A stretch of DNA of 64,000 nt from Verpa conica. Taxonomy: Eukaryota > Ascomycota > Pezizomycetes > Pezizales > Morchellaceae. Numbering within the stretch: the stretch's first letter is position 1; each line of letters begins with the position of its first letter. Shown here piece by piece: positions 47,548 through 59,664 of this stretch. The notes beneath the pieces are model-generated. The model was given only the letters and a program-made list of their open reading frames with translations. It searched no databases and was not told the DNA's origin. The stretch is from positions 186,001 through 250,000 of the forward strand of contig JAUFSD010000008.1 of NCBI GenBank assembly GCA_033030425.1. Reading direction: 5' to 3'. The position numbers and the translations under genes were made by a program.

Positions 47548-47947
47548 ATGTTTTGCAACCTCCACGCCCTCTTCGCACTCTCCCTCGTCGCACTCACACT
47601 CGCCACACCTACCATCCAAAGGCGAGCAATCGTCGGAAACATCACATGCGAGACCACCAGGGGGTCCCCCCCAGTACAATAATGTCGAAACGATGGCCGT
47701 CGAACTCAGCAACGAAGAAAACAAAAAAAGGATATGTTCGCAGGATAACCTATTCGGAACGCACTGCACTCAGTTAGCAAGCACGGAGTTCGCGAAGCTC
47801 TCGGTTTGCGGTAAACGTGGTCTCATCCTTTGTGGAGAAGCGGCGGAGGCGGCTAGGGAGTTGATTCGCCATTGTGAGTGGCAAGGGCTTGTTGGAGGGA
47901 CCTATAGCTTTGATCATGTGCCGTTGGATGTACGGGTTCATAGTTGA
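47548..47947 (+). pseudogene. Small secreted cysteine-rich protein, copy 2, frameshifted
   Basis: Paralogue of the gene at 46456. The ATG at 47548 starts a signal peptide (MFCNLHALFALSLVALTLAT) and the matching ITCETTRGSP. The frame then shifts at a run of seven C (47664-47671 region) and stops at TAA. The rest of the homology continues in the next frame to the stop at 47947, with cysteines in the contexts RIC, THC, SVC, ILC and RHCEWQGLVGG. The length difference is a single base relative to copy 1. This is either a recent frameshift or a homopolymer sequencing error. The otherwise intact codons and promoter argue that decay, if real, is very young. Confidence 0.75.
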
Positions 47948-49655
47948 GGGTATTGGTTGCTTTTCTTTTCCTTTTCCTTTTTTTTTTTTTGTGGGTAGAT
48001 ACGGTCGAGGGTTGTAATGATAGTTTTTCGGCTTTTTTTCTGTGGTTGCATTGAGTGATATGCGGTAATGTGTTGCCTCTCTTAATGCCATGAGTAGATA
48101 GAGTAGCTAACCCTGTATTTAATGCATCTTATACTATTGGTTTCCACAGGCGGGCGTCTGGCGGCTCATATACTGGACTTTTCGATGCTGCTTGGTTAAA
48201 TAGTCCATTAGAAGGTAGTAATGTGTCTCGAATAGCCATTGACTTGACTCCAATCGGGATACCACCACCCTACTGAAACCGTTCTGCGCTGAGGTTTTGA
48301 TTCGGCAACAAAAATCAAATAATAAATACTTATGCAGTTCAAACTTTAATTACCGAAGCGTATCATATTCAGGCCCCCCCCCTCTCTCCATCCTCCAAAC
48401 GGAAACTCGGCATGGTTAGATAGATTGGGGATCAGACGTACAGCGTGCGGCGGAAGAAAAAGGCCGAGAAACGTGGAATAACGAGGTCCAGAGTTTTTAT
48501 TCGCTCTTAGTTTTTTGGTAAGGATTCTAATAGTAGGATTGGCCACTAGACCCCCCCCCCTGTTAGCAGACCCTGGGCTTCTGCCTTAGGCTGTAAAGTG
48601 GAATCTAGGAGTCGGCGTGGCATGGTAGGTACATGTAGTTTGATCCAGCCACAAATATATGTAACTGTTTTGTACGTGAGAGGCTTGGGAGTCATGAGCG
48701 ATGATTCGGCGTTACGATCTGACTTAATATTTAATATCCGCATCTTGGCATTCATCTTGCGAGTTCACCAACAATCACTCACCCCGCCAAGATAAATGTC
48801 GCTTGTTATGATTCTCGGCGCGCGGGGGAGGGAGAGTTTTTTCTTTTCTTTTTTTCTTTTCCTGCGCAACTTCCAAGGAGAATGAATACTTGGAACATAC
48901 ATAGGTATACGTCTGCCTGCAATGTGTACTATACTCTAACCTTTTAGTACCCCTTTTCCACCACCCCCCAGTTGTGTTGGGTTGTACCAGGACTTATCCG
49001 GTATAGGCGGCATTAGTCAAACAACTATTCTGGGAATTATTAGAAGTAAGTGATCCTTTTCGGGGGTGATTAGCGACACTTTGCTATTTCTTTTTTTTCC
49101 GAATGGGAAACCCTCAATCGTGAAACACGGCTCTCTACAGACTCGGTTGACGTGGTGGGTCATAGATTACGCGGCTGAAATGCAATAAGAAGTACTCGTA
49201 TAGAGAGAGGGGGAAGGGGAGGGGAGGGGGGGAGGGGGGAGGGGACAGGGGCGGAGAAAAAGAAGGTGGTTGGGCCTGACAACCGTACACTCTCTCGATG
49301 GGAATTGTAGGTGCTATTACCTGCCACGCAGTTTTCACACACACACACACACACCACCGAGTAAATACCTTTTGATCGCTCCTGTCTCCCTCTCTCTTTT
49401 TCTCCCTCTCTTTTTTCTCTCCCTCCACACCCCGTCATATTTCATACACCCCCCCCCTCTCGTGTGCTGTTTGTCTTACGTGCGACGTTTCTGCATTTCT
49501 TTGGCTGGCTGTGTGTGCGCGCGATAACGAACTCTACTACGCTACTGTCTCCTGCGCGCGACAACTAACTTATCCCCCTTCAAGAACCCACACCCCCCAA
49601 CACCGCCAAAACGTCGGACCTAACTACTACCACGGGTACCACCCTCACCAGCTCA
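47948..49655. other. Intergenic with homopolymers and a pyrimidine/purine leader region
   Basis: Contains C runs at 48367 and 48551, a G-rich block (49200-49260) and a CT-rich, CA-repeat leader (49330-49600) upstream of the four-helix membrane gene. No gene is seen; overlapping frames at 49135-49527 are low-complexity artefacts. Confidence 0.5.
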
Positions 49656-50341
49656 ATGGGCGAGGTGATTGTGGAAAGACCCGCCAAAGTGCGCCGATAC
49701 CGCTGGCCAGAGTTGCTCTTGAGCATCATTCTCTTGATCCTGTTTGTGTGCGCTTCTATAGTACTTGGTTCCTTCGCGTACTTTACGTATATCCAGCAAA
49801 AACTCTTTGTCCCAGTTCCATGGTTAGTAACTTCTTGTGCTTTTGTAAACGACGCTAATATTGTCAATGACAGGTACTACTACTTCCTACTATCGATATC
49901 CACAGTAACAATCTTTTTCGTGTTCACCGTTGTCGCGCTCTACTATGTTCACCTCCTACTGCCGATCGTTGTGATGATCGGTTCCTTCATCATGTTTGTC
50001 CTCTGGCTCACGGGCCTCGTCAAGGCTTCGATCGAGCTGTGGGGTCCCCTGGGTAGCATAAACGATAATTGTGTAAGATACGTTTATAACGACGACTACT
50101 GGGGTGGTGGGAATCTATACACTTTGGCGAGAATACAACAAGAAGGGGTTTGCAACCTTTGGAAAACTACTTTTGCGATGGAGATGATTGCTACGTGAGT
50201 TTTTTTTCTTCCTTTGCTTCTTTTTGTTGTTGTTGTGGGTTAGGTTGCTAATTGTCTGTCTGTGTGTGTGTTAGTTTCTTGTTTGTGTGGATGATGCTTA
50301 TGTCCTGGCAGGTCATTAGTAGAGCGCGCAGAGGGTATTGA
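49656..50341 (+). CDS. Four-helix MARVEL-like membrane protein
   Basis: Exons 49656-49822, 49874-50194 and 50275-50341; introns of 51 and 80 nt (184 aa). A short basic N-terminus (ERPAKVRRYRWPE) is followed by four hydrophobic helices: LLLSIILLILFVCASIVLGS, YYYFLLSISTVTIFFVFTVV, LLPIVVMIGSFIMFVLWLTG and, after a longer loop with two cysteines (DNCVRY, GVCNLWKTTFAMEM), FLFVWMMLMSWQVI. The end is basic (SRARRGY). The helix layout and the CNLWK-type motif before the last helix fit fungal MARVEL-domain proteins, which act in membrane organisation. The first intron has no stop and a length divisible by three, so its retention would add 17 residues. Confidence 0.75.
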
Positions 50342-53300
50342 TAGCTTTTTTTTTTTGAGGACTGAAAAATATCGTTTTAGATTCCATCCCCCTCCCGGCG
50401 GATTCGGTTTTTAACTATCTGGTGGGGCGGACGGACGGATGGATGGGCGGGCTTATAATGCGCTTTTTAAGATATGATTTTACGGGGGATGATTCTGCTT
50501 TTTTTTCGTTGTAATGCCGTGTTAATGATACCAATTTTCCTTTGTTTCAATGGGGTCTGAGGGGCGGGGGTGGATATGTGGATGGATTGGAAGGTGGGGC
50601 GGGTGGTGGTCTTTTTTGTCAATGGAGTTTTTTTTTCACGAAAGGCGAAGAACCGAAATAACGCATGGAGGAGGAACGAATAGATGAAAGGTCAACAGCA
50701 ACCAACGGACGCGACACGACACGAGTGGGAAAAAGGGGGAGACGGGGGAGGGAGAGGTTCATTTGTAAAGATATCATGTTAAATAGAGCTACGAAAGAAC
50801 AAAAATACAAAGCTTACATTTTGTCCATACATCAATACAACATCCCCCCCCCCTCCCTCAGCTTAGATCTGCACATAAGTTGAACATGATTGGCGTACCA
50901 TAAACACGATTCTAACGCCTTCTGAATGACGAATAACGCCCCCACACAATGCATAAGAAGCTCATCGCTAATCGTGCATGAAATCTGGCGAACAGACTTT
51001 GGTAAACGGGGGGGGGGCGGAGGGGAATTAATCATCCAATCAGGAAAAGTGCAGATTCGAGTAGGAGGGTTTTGAAGGGGTGTGCGAGTGATGAGTTGTG
51101 ATATTATGTTTGGGTGATTTGTTTTATCGTGTGGGAACTAGTATCTTGGTTTGGGGTTGAGGTGGTGGGTCCTCAGTAGGTTGTTGAGTGACGAGAGAGT
51201 AGGAAATGCTAGTACAGGGACTACAGAGTGCATATGGTCTAAGATAGAGTGGTTTATATTTGAGAAAGTGTTATATTCACTTGTTACTTCAATGTCTTGG
51301 CATACCACGAGGTTTTCTGGCCTATGGAAAGAGCCAAACATACAGTTGGCTATGCCATGGTAAGAGGATCTCCACTTATCCAATAACCTAGACCTTATGA
51401 ATAACCAGGCACGGCAGAACTTTGATACGTCCGATCTCGAGGAAGTCTATTCCCTTACCGCAGAGCCTCAACCGTAACTCTACCAGAATCATGATTGGGT
51501 ACCTTACTGCTTGTGCTGTTGGGAGATATGTACTCGCTTCTGAGACGCGGGAAGGTCTGAAATAACTATTGTATAGTAGACTCTATAAGATACGATTGGG
51601 ACCGAACCTCAGTACCCATACAAGGTGAATATTCTTATAAATAGTGGCAATCTGACCTTGTTCGTGTTGGGACCGAGAGTGCATCTTCTTATAGGTAGTA
51701 TTCATGTCCTGTATCACCATTATCTGTCCTTTAGTCTACGTGCTAGATCACTGTTTATTTATGATTTGTTTATTCAGACCACCGTTTCTATTGGGTGGTT
51801 ATCAGCGAGTGATTACTTATGTCACAGGGCTATAGTCGCGCAATTTAATAAAGAGGGGGGTAGGTCCTATGGCTTCCAAGAATAAATAACTGACTTTGTA
51901 GGAGACTAGACAAAGGTTTTATCACCATAGTCATCTCTAATATAACCCTCACTAGTTTACAGTAGAGTTTTTACCAGTTCAAAGCTTGAGAGCCAACTAT
52001 TCACGCTGCAATATTTAAAGACCAGTTTCGAATATTTATATCTATCGTAAAAGAAATCTCATGGAGGTGTTATATCCTTCTCTGATAGTTTTAGTTTCAA
52101 ATTTGCAGAGACATTAGAGTACAGGAGAGAATTTATTCCTGTCAGAGCAGATGCCTCGATATATTAAACCTGACATTGTTATGCTGGAAGACTAACACCT
52201 ACAATACATTCCTCTATTGTGCACAAACTAGCGTGAGACTTAGATTACTAATCAGTCTCCATATTACAGCTTCACAGATCATCACTCGACTCCATCACCA
52301 CTTAGACCCTGTCTCCATCAACAAAGACGCAGTGCATTCCTTTTACAACCTCAATACAACTTGACTCCCTATATAACTAAAAAAAAAAATTCACCTACGA
52401 ACATCCACCCAAACAGGCCCCGTCTAGTAAAAGGAGGCATAGGGAATTCCATCGCCTCTACCCTATTACCAACAATATACCACACTCCCCCACACGAGGA
52501 GTATGAGATACGACGGGATTATCCAGTATATAATGCAATAAAAATAATACGCTAGATAAGCGCACCACCACACGCTATACAGCATACATCATTCTCAGCG
52601 AGTATTTACCTCGATCACATCCGCTCCTTTATTGCACATATCGAACGCATCCCCTTGAATCACAGCAGTTACTCCATGCCATTGGAGGCCCACTAAAAGC
52701 AAGTACTCAGACATGTATCTTAACTCTTACTCTGTCTAGAAAGATCTAATTAGGAACTGCTTCTTAGTACTCTTCAAATATAGATGCTAGAGTGCCACGA
52801 TCTCACATAGTGAGTGGTTCGCGAAGAGACCTAAGAGTGTAAATCGGTCGGTTGATTCGTCTAGCACTTCTAGGGGGGTCTGGGAGTCTATGCGTTTTTT
52901 TAGCAGGTCTGGTAACTAGATTTGTAAGAGGGACTGTTATAAGATGTGGTGGCTATGGAGGAAGTGTCAAGCGCGTAAGGTTGCGCTATGGTGTCACAAT
53001 ACTCCCAGTGTTGCTGTATCGTCGGCGGGTATACTCGAATAAGAGATTACTATAAAGCGTAGACGACTTGCACTACGGGAAATCGTGCTATAAGAATATT
53101 ATTATCTAAATAGATGGATAACTTGAGAGAAATTACGCAGTCATTACATGTTGTACATTATAAGTATCACAAAAGAAACCCTTAAATACAATTACTATAA
53201 CCTAATCAACAGGTTACTACATGTGGCCATAGAGGATAGGACGTGCCCTCACACTACTTTGGCGGCGTTAGGTTAAACGACCGTCGATGCAAATGGCTTT

Positions 53301-53466
53301 CACTCAGCAAACAAACCAGTACATAAGGTCGTAACATAGCAAACCCTCAATAAAAACAAGTAGCAACCTAAAGCACAGCTTACACAGAAAAGAATAGAAA
53401 AGAATCATAACCCCATAACACCGTCCAGTCCGTATCAAAAACCCTTTTAAACTACCCATGTAATCA
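50342..53466. other. Gene-poor region
   Basis: The first 600 bases are the T/G-rich 3' flank of the MARVEL-like gene, with C and G runs (50843, 51009). The rest is AT-rich. Frames at 51138-51383, 51625-51885 and 52176-52555 show no domain or splice structure. Confidence 0.5.
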
Positions 53467-56400
53467 TTACTCCTCCGTGCTCCTACCTTCTCTGCTCCTC
53501 TCCTCCCTATGTTTTCTCCCTTCTCCCTTCTCTCTATGCTTTCTCCCCTCACCTTCTCTATGTTTTCTGCCTTCACTTCCCTCCCTATGTTTCCTCCCCT
53601 TACTACCATCCCTATGTCTCCGCCCTTTACTACCATCCCTATGTTTTCTTCCTTCACTACCATCCCTCTGTTTCTTGCCATCACTGCCATCCCTGTGTTT
53701 CTTGCCTTCACTACCATCTCTGTGTTTCTTGCCTTCACTACCATCCCTATGTTTCCTCCTCTTCCTCTTCTCACCTTCTTTCGTGCCCCCCTCACCCCCC
53801 TCTTCCGCCTCAACTACCTCCGCCTCCACTTCCCCACCCCCATCCACCACTGGTTGTTCTACAACTATCTCAGGAACCAACCCCTTGACCTCCTTCGGCT
53901 CCCCCACCTCCTTCTGCTTCGGCTCCCCCTTCCCCATGGCCTTTGAGAGTCAACTCCCAATCCTACTCACCCGTTCTCTTTCGAGCTCAGCCTTAAGCTC
54001 CTCCCGTTGCCCGCGTGCCTCATCAACCTTCTTCTTCGCCGCGGAACGATCAAGTAATCTTGCTTCCCGCTCTGCCTTGAGCCGCTTCTCAAGTTCGCGA
54101 AGACGCAGGATCCAGCGCTTCTCCGATACATCTTGGGAGTCTGATAATTGTGTTGCTGAGGCAGTGGAAGTAGTTCGTGTCATGATACCAGGCGGAGCAG
54201 TAGTGGCCACAAGAGAGGTATCTTGTGTTTCATTTGCGGGGTCGGGTTTAGTCTCCCCCTCCCTCTCACGATGGCGGTGACGGTGTTTCCGCTCGGTTGT
54301 GGTTGTGGTTGTAATGGTAGCTGATGAAGAGCCGGTTATTGTTTTGGATCTGTTGAGAACCGGTGAAGTTTGTGATTGTGTTGCAGCTGCTTGTTCATTT
54401 CTGATGACATTGAGTTCCGCTTTTAGTAACCTGTTTTCTGTCCGCAGCTTTGCGACCTCAGTTCTCATGCTGCTCTGCTCGCCAATACCACCACGGACAA
54501 GGTTCTCGAGGCGTTCTAGACGGCGGGTACGGCTCTCAAGGGCATTTTCAACGACTTGGTATTCTTTCCATAGATCCCTCTCAACACCTCTACAGCGGGT
54601 CTTGAACCCAGCAACGATACTCTCAATAGTCTTAACCCCACACAGCATATTCTTCTGGAATCCCTGTAATGCACCGACAACAGCAGTTTCCATACTCTGT
54701 TTCCCGGTTGCGCCCCCGGAACCGGTGGTCGTCTGAACAACACTGTTGCGTTGGGTCCAGTCTGGTCCGCAGAGAGCACTAAGGCGTTGCCAGATTTGTG
54801 TGAGGAGATTGTTACGCTCTGCCAGTTGCTCACGGTATTGTTGCTCGAGCTGTTGGATAGTACGGGTGTCTTTGCTACGGGCTTTCTCGAGATCTGTATA
54901 TTGTGATTGGTGCTGAGAGATTTTGTGGCGAGTTTGCTGGTGGGTTGTTTGTAGAGTATCAAGAGCAGCGCGGTCTGTCTTACGACCAGCTTTCTCCTTA
55001 TCTAGCAGCTCCGATAGCTTCTTGGACTCGAGTGCCTGTACTATCATTAGCTAACTCCAACACAGAAGGATAAACCCTAACATACCATGGCCTCCAAAAG
55101 ATTCTCCCTATCCTTCAACACCCGGTCTTTCTCATTTAGTGCATTCTTCGTGTAATCCAGCTCCTCCAAGGTACTCTCCAGTTCGCTTTGCAGATTCACA
55201 ATCGACTGTTTCAAGTCTTCAATTAGACCCAGCTTCTCACCACTTGGTGCACTTGAGCCTACCTTGAGTATCCCCGATCTAGTCCCCGAGAGATCACCCA
55301 TAGCTTCTCTCAGTGTTTTCTCAAGCTCCTCTAGTCTTTCTCTCCACTTTTTGGCTTCCTCTTCACGGTTAGAAACCTTGCCGCGTAGCCTGCGGACTTC
55401 TTCTTTAGCAGTCATGACTTCATTGTTCTTTTCATTAACCTTCTTTTCCCATTCTTGTTGACGTTGATCACCCGTGCTCTCACGTTCATGACGTTCCGCT
55501 TCTAATTGCTCCCGGGTCTCTTTGACACGTTCCCGCTCTTGCTCAACCGCTTTCTCCATCCCCTTGATAACTGACTCTAGCTCCCCAATCTTGATCTTGT
55601 CGGCATCCTGCTCCTCTCTCAAGAATGCAATCTCCCCCTTTGCACTCTCACCCTGAATAGTCATCCTCTCAATCTTTTCATTGGCCTCCCTGAGAGAATT
55701 CTCTAGTACATTCATCTCCTGTTCGTTCTCCCTAATAGTCCTTTGCAGCTCCTCGATTTTCTGCTCTAGCCTTCTCACTTCGCCAATATGCTCTTCCTGC
55801 GCATCCTCTAGTCTGACAACTATTTCGGACACATTTCTCATCTCGGACTGTAGTCCTTTAAAGTCCTCCTCTTTCATACGACCTTCCTCCTCCATTCTGT
55901 TCAACTCACCCACGCGAATTTCGATTTCTTCTTCGAGTCTCTGTATTTCTTCCTCTGCCTCCTCCTTTAGCTGTTCGAAATCCATTCCAATCTCTTCATG
56001 CATGCGTAGTGCATCATTGCGTTCAGCCTGCATTTCCTGGACTTCTGCGTGAGCAAGTTCAAGCTCCTCCTCGTACTCAGCTGCGATTCGTTCCACTTCC
56101 TCAGCCCGCTGGTCGAGCTCACGGTAGCAGTTCTCAAGTTGGAGTTGAAGTTCTTGGTTTTTGAGGCGAAGCTCGGAAATACGGTCTCGGAGCTGTCCAT
56201 TGGCGTTCTCATAGTCATCTCTTTCGTTCTCGCTGAGGTTCGTGACGTGAGTTCCCGCTACGCTTGCGGCACCACCAGCACGAGAGACCGAGCGCTCGAG
56301 AATGCGGTCGCTGCCAAGAATTGTACTACCAATAACAGAGCGGTTATCGTTCATCATTCTGTTATTATCTGACATGCCCATTGCAGAACCAGTGCCGCCA

Positions 56401-59014
56401 TTTCGCATGTGGAGTTTTAGCTCCTCGATTTCTTGGTAGAGTCGTTCCTTTTCACGGTTTCTAGAGGTAAGCATGCTTGTCTGGGCACCGACTTCTCTAC
56501 GGAGCTCATCATTTTCAACACGAAGCTGGTTCATGAGGCCGCCATCTTCTCTTGGTTCTGAACCACCACGCACAGAGTTTTGTCGAGTGCTGGCCGTACT
56601 GAGATGAGAATTACTTGGCTCGTTTCGTAGCCTCCAGATCTCCTCCCGTAGTCTACGGTTTTCAAGGTCGACTTGCTCCCTGCGTGCTGTCTCTGTTTCA
56701 AGAAATTCCCGCAGCATTTCCTGATCGCTATGTAAGCCAGGTTGAGTATTAGAATAAGTGCTCTAGAACTTACCACATCTTCTGCTCTCGCAGGTTCCCC
56801 TTTACTCCCAAGGTGACTCTTCAGCTTCTCCTCCCGCTCCCTCTCTCTCCTCGTCAACTCCTCAATCTCAATCTCATACCTCTCGACCCTCTCCTTCAAT
56901 TCCCACATCTCACTTTCCTCACCATCTTCTCTCCCCTCCTTCTCACCGCCCATATCCTCGATTTTCTTCTCCAACTCCCTGACTCGCCTCTTCAGTGACT
57001 TTCGCTCTCTCATAGCCTCTGCAAGCTTAACCTTCATCTCCACATTTTCCTTCGTCATTTCTTTAATCCCCTCGTCGGACTGTTTCTCAAGCTTCTCGTT
57101 GAGATAGAATACCTTGATCTTCAGGTCAAAGTTCTCTTTTTGGAGACGGTCGATGATAGCGCTTTGTTCTTTCAGGGTCATGTTTTTCCCTTGTGGGAGG
57201 ACGGGAGCTGCACCTGTCCGCTTTGATGGACTTCCGGGTGGCTGCCCGCCGAGTTGGCGGGAGTGATATTCTCGAGTTACTGTGGCGGGAATGTGAATAG
57301 ATTTGACATGAGCGGTGATGACAGTGTCGGTTGGTTCTAACGGTGGTTTTTGGTCGGTGGGTGTTGTGGGTTCTTTGTACTCCTCTCTCGGCTGGCGACC
57401 TCTATTCACCTCTTTATCATCTACAGATCCTCTTCTCGAATTCCGTTCCTCTTCATCTAGCCGCGCAAGAGCCCTTTCTGCTGCAGTCGACATAGGGAGG
57501 CCGTTATTCTTCTCCCCACCACTACCGTAAATGCTACCCCCGGCAATCCCCGTAATACCAGAAGCAATAGACCCCAGACTCGTAGACCTTGACAACGCCC
57601 CTCCGCCATTATCCCCCGCTGTAATCGTGCTTGCTCCATCATTATCCATATCTGGGTTCATATCCGTGACGCTCGAAATACTACTTCGCTGACTCGAACT
57701 ATTTCTCGACTTCAAAAATTTTGGCCGTTTCCTGTGTGACACCGCTCCATAACTCGACGAAGAGCTAGATTGGATTCTTCCAGACCGTGTAGAAGCACTT
57801 GAAGGTTTTACAGCCGATGTCATGCCCTCTTCCCCCCGTAGTGACCTCCCAGATGGCCGTCGTTCTATCCCGAGTCCGACCTCTTCCTGTGATGATGATG
57901 GTTCAGTGTCTTTAATACGCTGTGTCGGAACGAACGCTGGACCCAGCGCCGATGCGCTCCGCGAAGTGCTTCTAGTTACTGCAGCGACAGTTGGGCTGCT
58001 ACTGAAATTTTCGAGGGCGGTGTCGGTATCGCTAGATAGTGGAAGAGGGGTGTGTGATGGTTCTTCCGCGGCGGCGGCGGTTGAATCACCCGTTGAAAAC
58101 GGTAAAAACGGCGAAGAACCTGCAGAATTCCCCTGCTGCTGCTCTTCCCGCTCCGCCTCCAGTAGCTCTTCCTTAGTGGTTGAAACTGACCCGTTCCTGT
58201 TTCTGTTTGAAGCTGACGTGCTGCGATTCGACGTTGAGATGCTACGACCTGATTTGCTACTCCGGTTTGAGATGTTGCTCGCGCTGCGGTGTAGACGTTT
58301 TTTACTCGTAGCAGCACTCTGATTAACCGGAAGCGGCGGTGGTCCCATGTCACCGACCCGACCGGGCCCAGACGCAGATGCAGTTCTACCAGGAATTTCC
58401 CTCTCCTCGGCCTCGCGCTCTGCAGGTCCATCGGAAGACAACCGACTGAGCTCTGAATCAACCTTAAACGAGCTCTCCATATTCATCAAATGTCGTTTCT
58501 GTCCAGGAGGTAGGCTGATATCACCGACCCCTCCACCATGAAAGTAGCTTGTATCATCGTCGCGGTGCGAATAGACCGGGCTCGCTGGTAAAGGTGGGCT
58601 TGTCGGGGGTAGTAACGAGATCCCACCACCTTCAGGGTCTCTGCTTGGAGGTAGCTGTGGTGACAGGGGTTCCATTTCGAGGGCAGTTAGACTACTGGCA
58701 GATGCACCGTCAAGCTGTGCAAGCGTTTCACCAGCCTTTTGCAGCTTGTCGCTAGTGGCTTCAAGCGGCGGGGTCGGGATCGATAGTGTAGAAGCGATGG
58801 TCGGGGATGGGGAGCTAGCCCTAGATGATTGATCCTGCTTGATAGCAGCGAGATGGGCCTTTGTAGATGAGCGTATTGATCCCAGCGAGAGACGTCTTGC
58901 AAAATTCTGGAGACGGGAGAATGTGGGAGAGGAAGAGGGGAGTGGTTTGACAGGTGACCGAGCCGTAGTGAGGTTAGGGGGTCGTGACGGGAATACGTCA
59001 CGGGAATGGTACAT
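53467..59014 (-). CDS. Microtubule-organising centre protein of the Mto1/ApsB type (CM1 motif)
   Basis: Exons 59014-56774, 56720-55086, 55035-53971, 53913-53467; introns of 53, 50 and 57 nt, all phase 0 (1795 aa). Residues 1-600 are Ser/Pro-rich. The centrosomin CM1 motif (MTLKEQSAIIDRLQKENFDL, then KIKVFYLNEKLEK) lies at about 610-650; in Mto1/ApsB this recruits the gamma-tubulin complex. A coiled coil of about 650 residues follows. The region WILRLRELEKRLKAEREARL (about 1598) is the Mto2-binding signature of Mto1 orthologues. Together these place it at septal and spindle-pole MTOCs. The last exon adds a tail with a basic repeat KHRDGSEG. The stop near 53950 is removed by intron 3 (GTGAGT donor, CAG at 53914); a 30-nt alternative looks too short. 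Confidence 0.88.
53490..53765 (-). repeat. 24-bp tandem repeats encoding KHRDGSEG
   Basis: About ten units with a 24-bp period encode K-(H/Q)-R-D/E-G-S-(E/D/K)-G-(K/R), degrading toward the 3' end into KHREGEGR. They lie in the last exon of the Mto1/ApsB-type gene. Confidence 0.8.
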
Positions 59015-59664
59015 AAGCGAATTAATTGGAAAAAGTAGAGAAATCAATTACTCTACTTTTAAAGAACAGCCAGGATCTTTTTTTATTACAGATGAGTTTC
59101 CTTTCTTGAGGATGCAGGTGTTTGTTTTGATTCAGGGGGGATGCAAGCAGGGATTGGCTGAGCCTGAGCCGGGGGGGGGGATGGGATGGGATGGATGGGA
59201 ACGAAGGTGAAGGTGATGGGGATAGGGATGGAGGGGAAGGTGAAGATGATGGGGATGGGATGGGATGGATGGGGATGGAGATGTCAATGGGGATGGGATT
59301 ATAGGAGATGAGAACTCCAAGGGATGCCGTGGACCTCTTTAAGATGGCATAGATGTCTCCTATCCCACTTGGTCTGAACTCCATCTCTAGCGGGCCAACA
59401 ATAAGGCCACACCCATACGTCTCAACATATCACGATTCTCGGTAATCGTCCCCGACATCTCAACGGTCTCGGATACCCCCATTGGCTGGGACTGTACCCG
59501 AATGTATGGAGATGTATAAACCACGCGGCATGTTTTACAAGTGTATATATTCTACATCATCTCCGATTATAGCTATGCCCTCTATTGATTCTATCCCCTT
59601 CAATTACAATGTCTCCAGACTCACTCGACAGAGCCATCCCATTCACCTCAAATGTAAACCACAC
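59015..59664. other. Spacer with GGGGATGG-rich repeat
   Basis: 5' region of the Mto1/ApsB-type gene and 3' flank of the FHA gene. Positions 59170-59300 are an array of gggatgg/ggggatgg units, G-rich on the plus strand. Confidence 0.6.
59170..59300 (+). repeat. GGGATGG/GGTGAAGATG array, possible G-quadruplex
   Basis: Starts with a nine-G run and contains many closely spaced G3-G4 tracts (gggatgggatggatggg, gatggggatagggatgg). Four or more G tracts with short loops meet the general G-quadruplex pattern. Confidence 0.6.

Noticed and set aside
53941..53970. A 30-nt intron in the Mto1/ApsB-type gene
   Set aside because: Shorter than any other intron here (49 nt or more); the 57-nt intron ending at 53914 uses the same donor, has a CAG acceptor and keeps frame.
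53304..54280. Long plus- and minus-strand frames rich in Leu/Ser/Pro or Gly/Met/Val over the KHRDGSEG repeat
   Set aside because: Other-frame readings of the 24-bp repeat and of the exon 3 sequence of the Mto1/ApsB-type gene.
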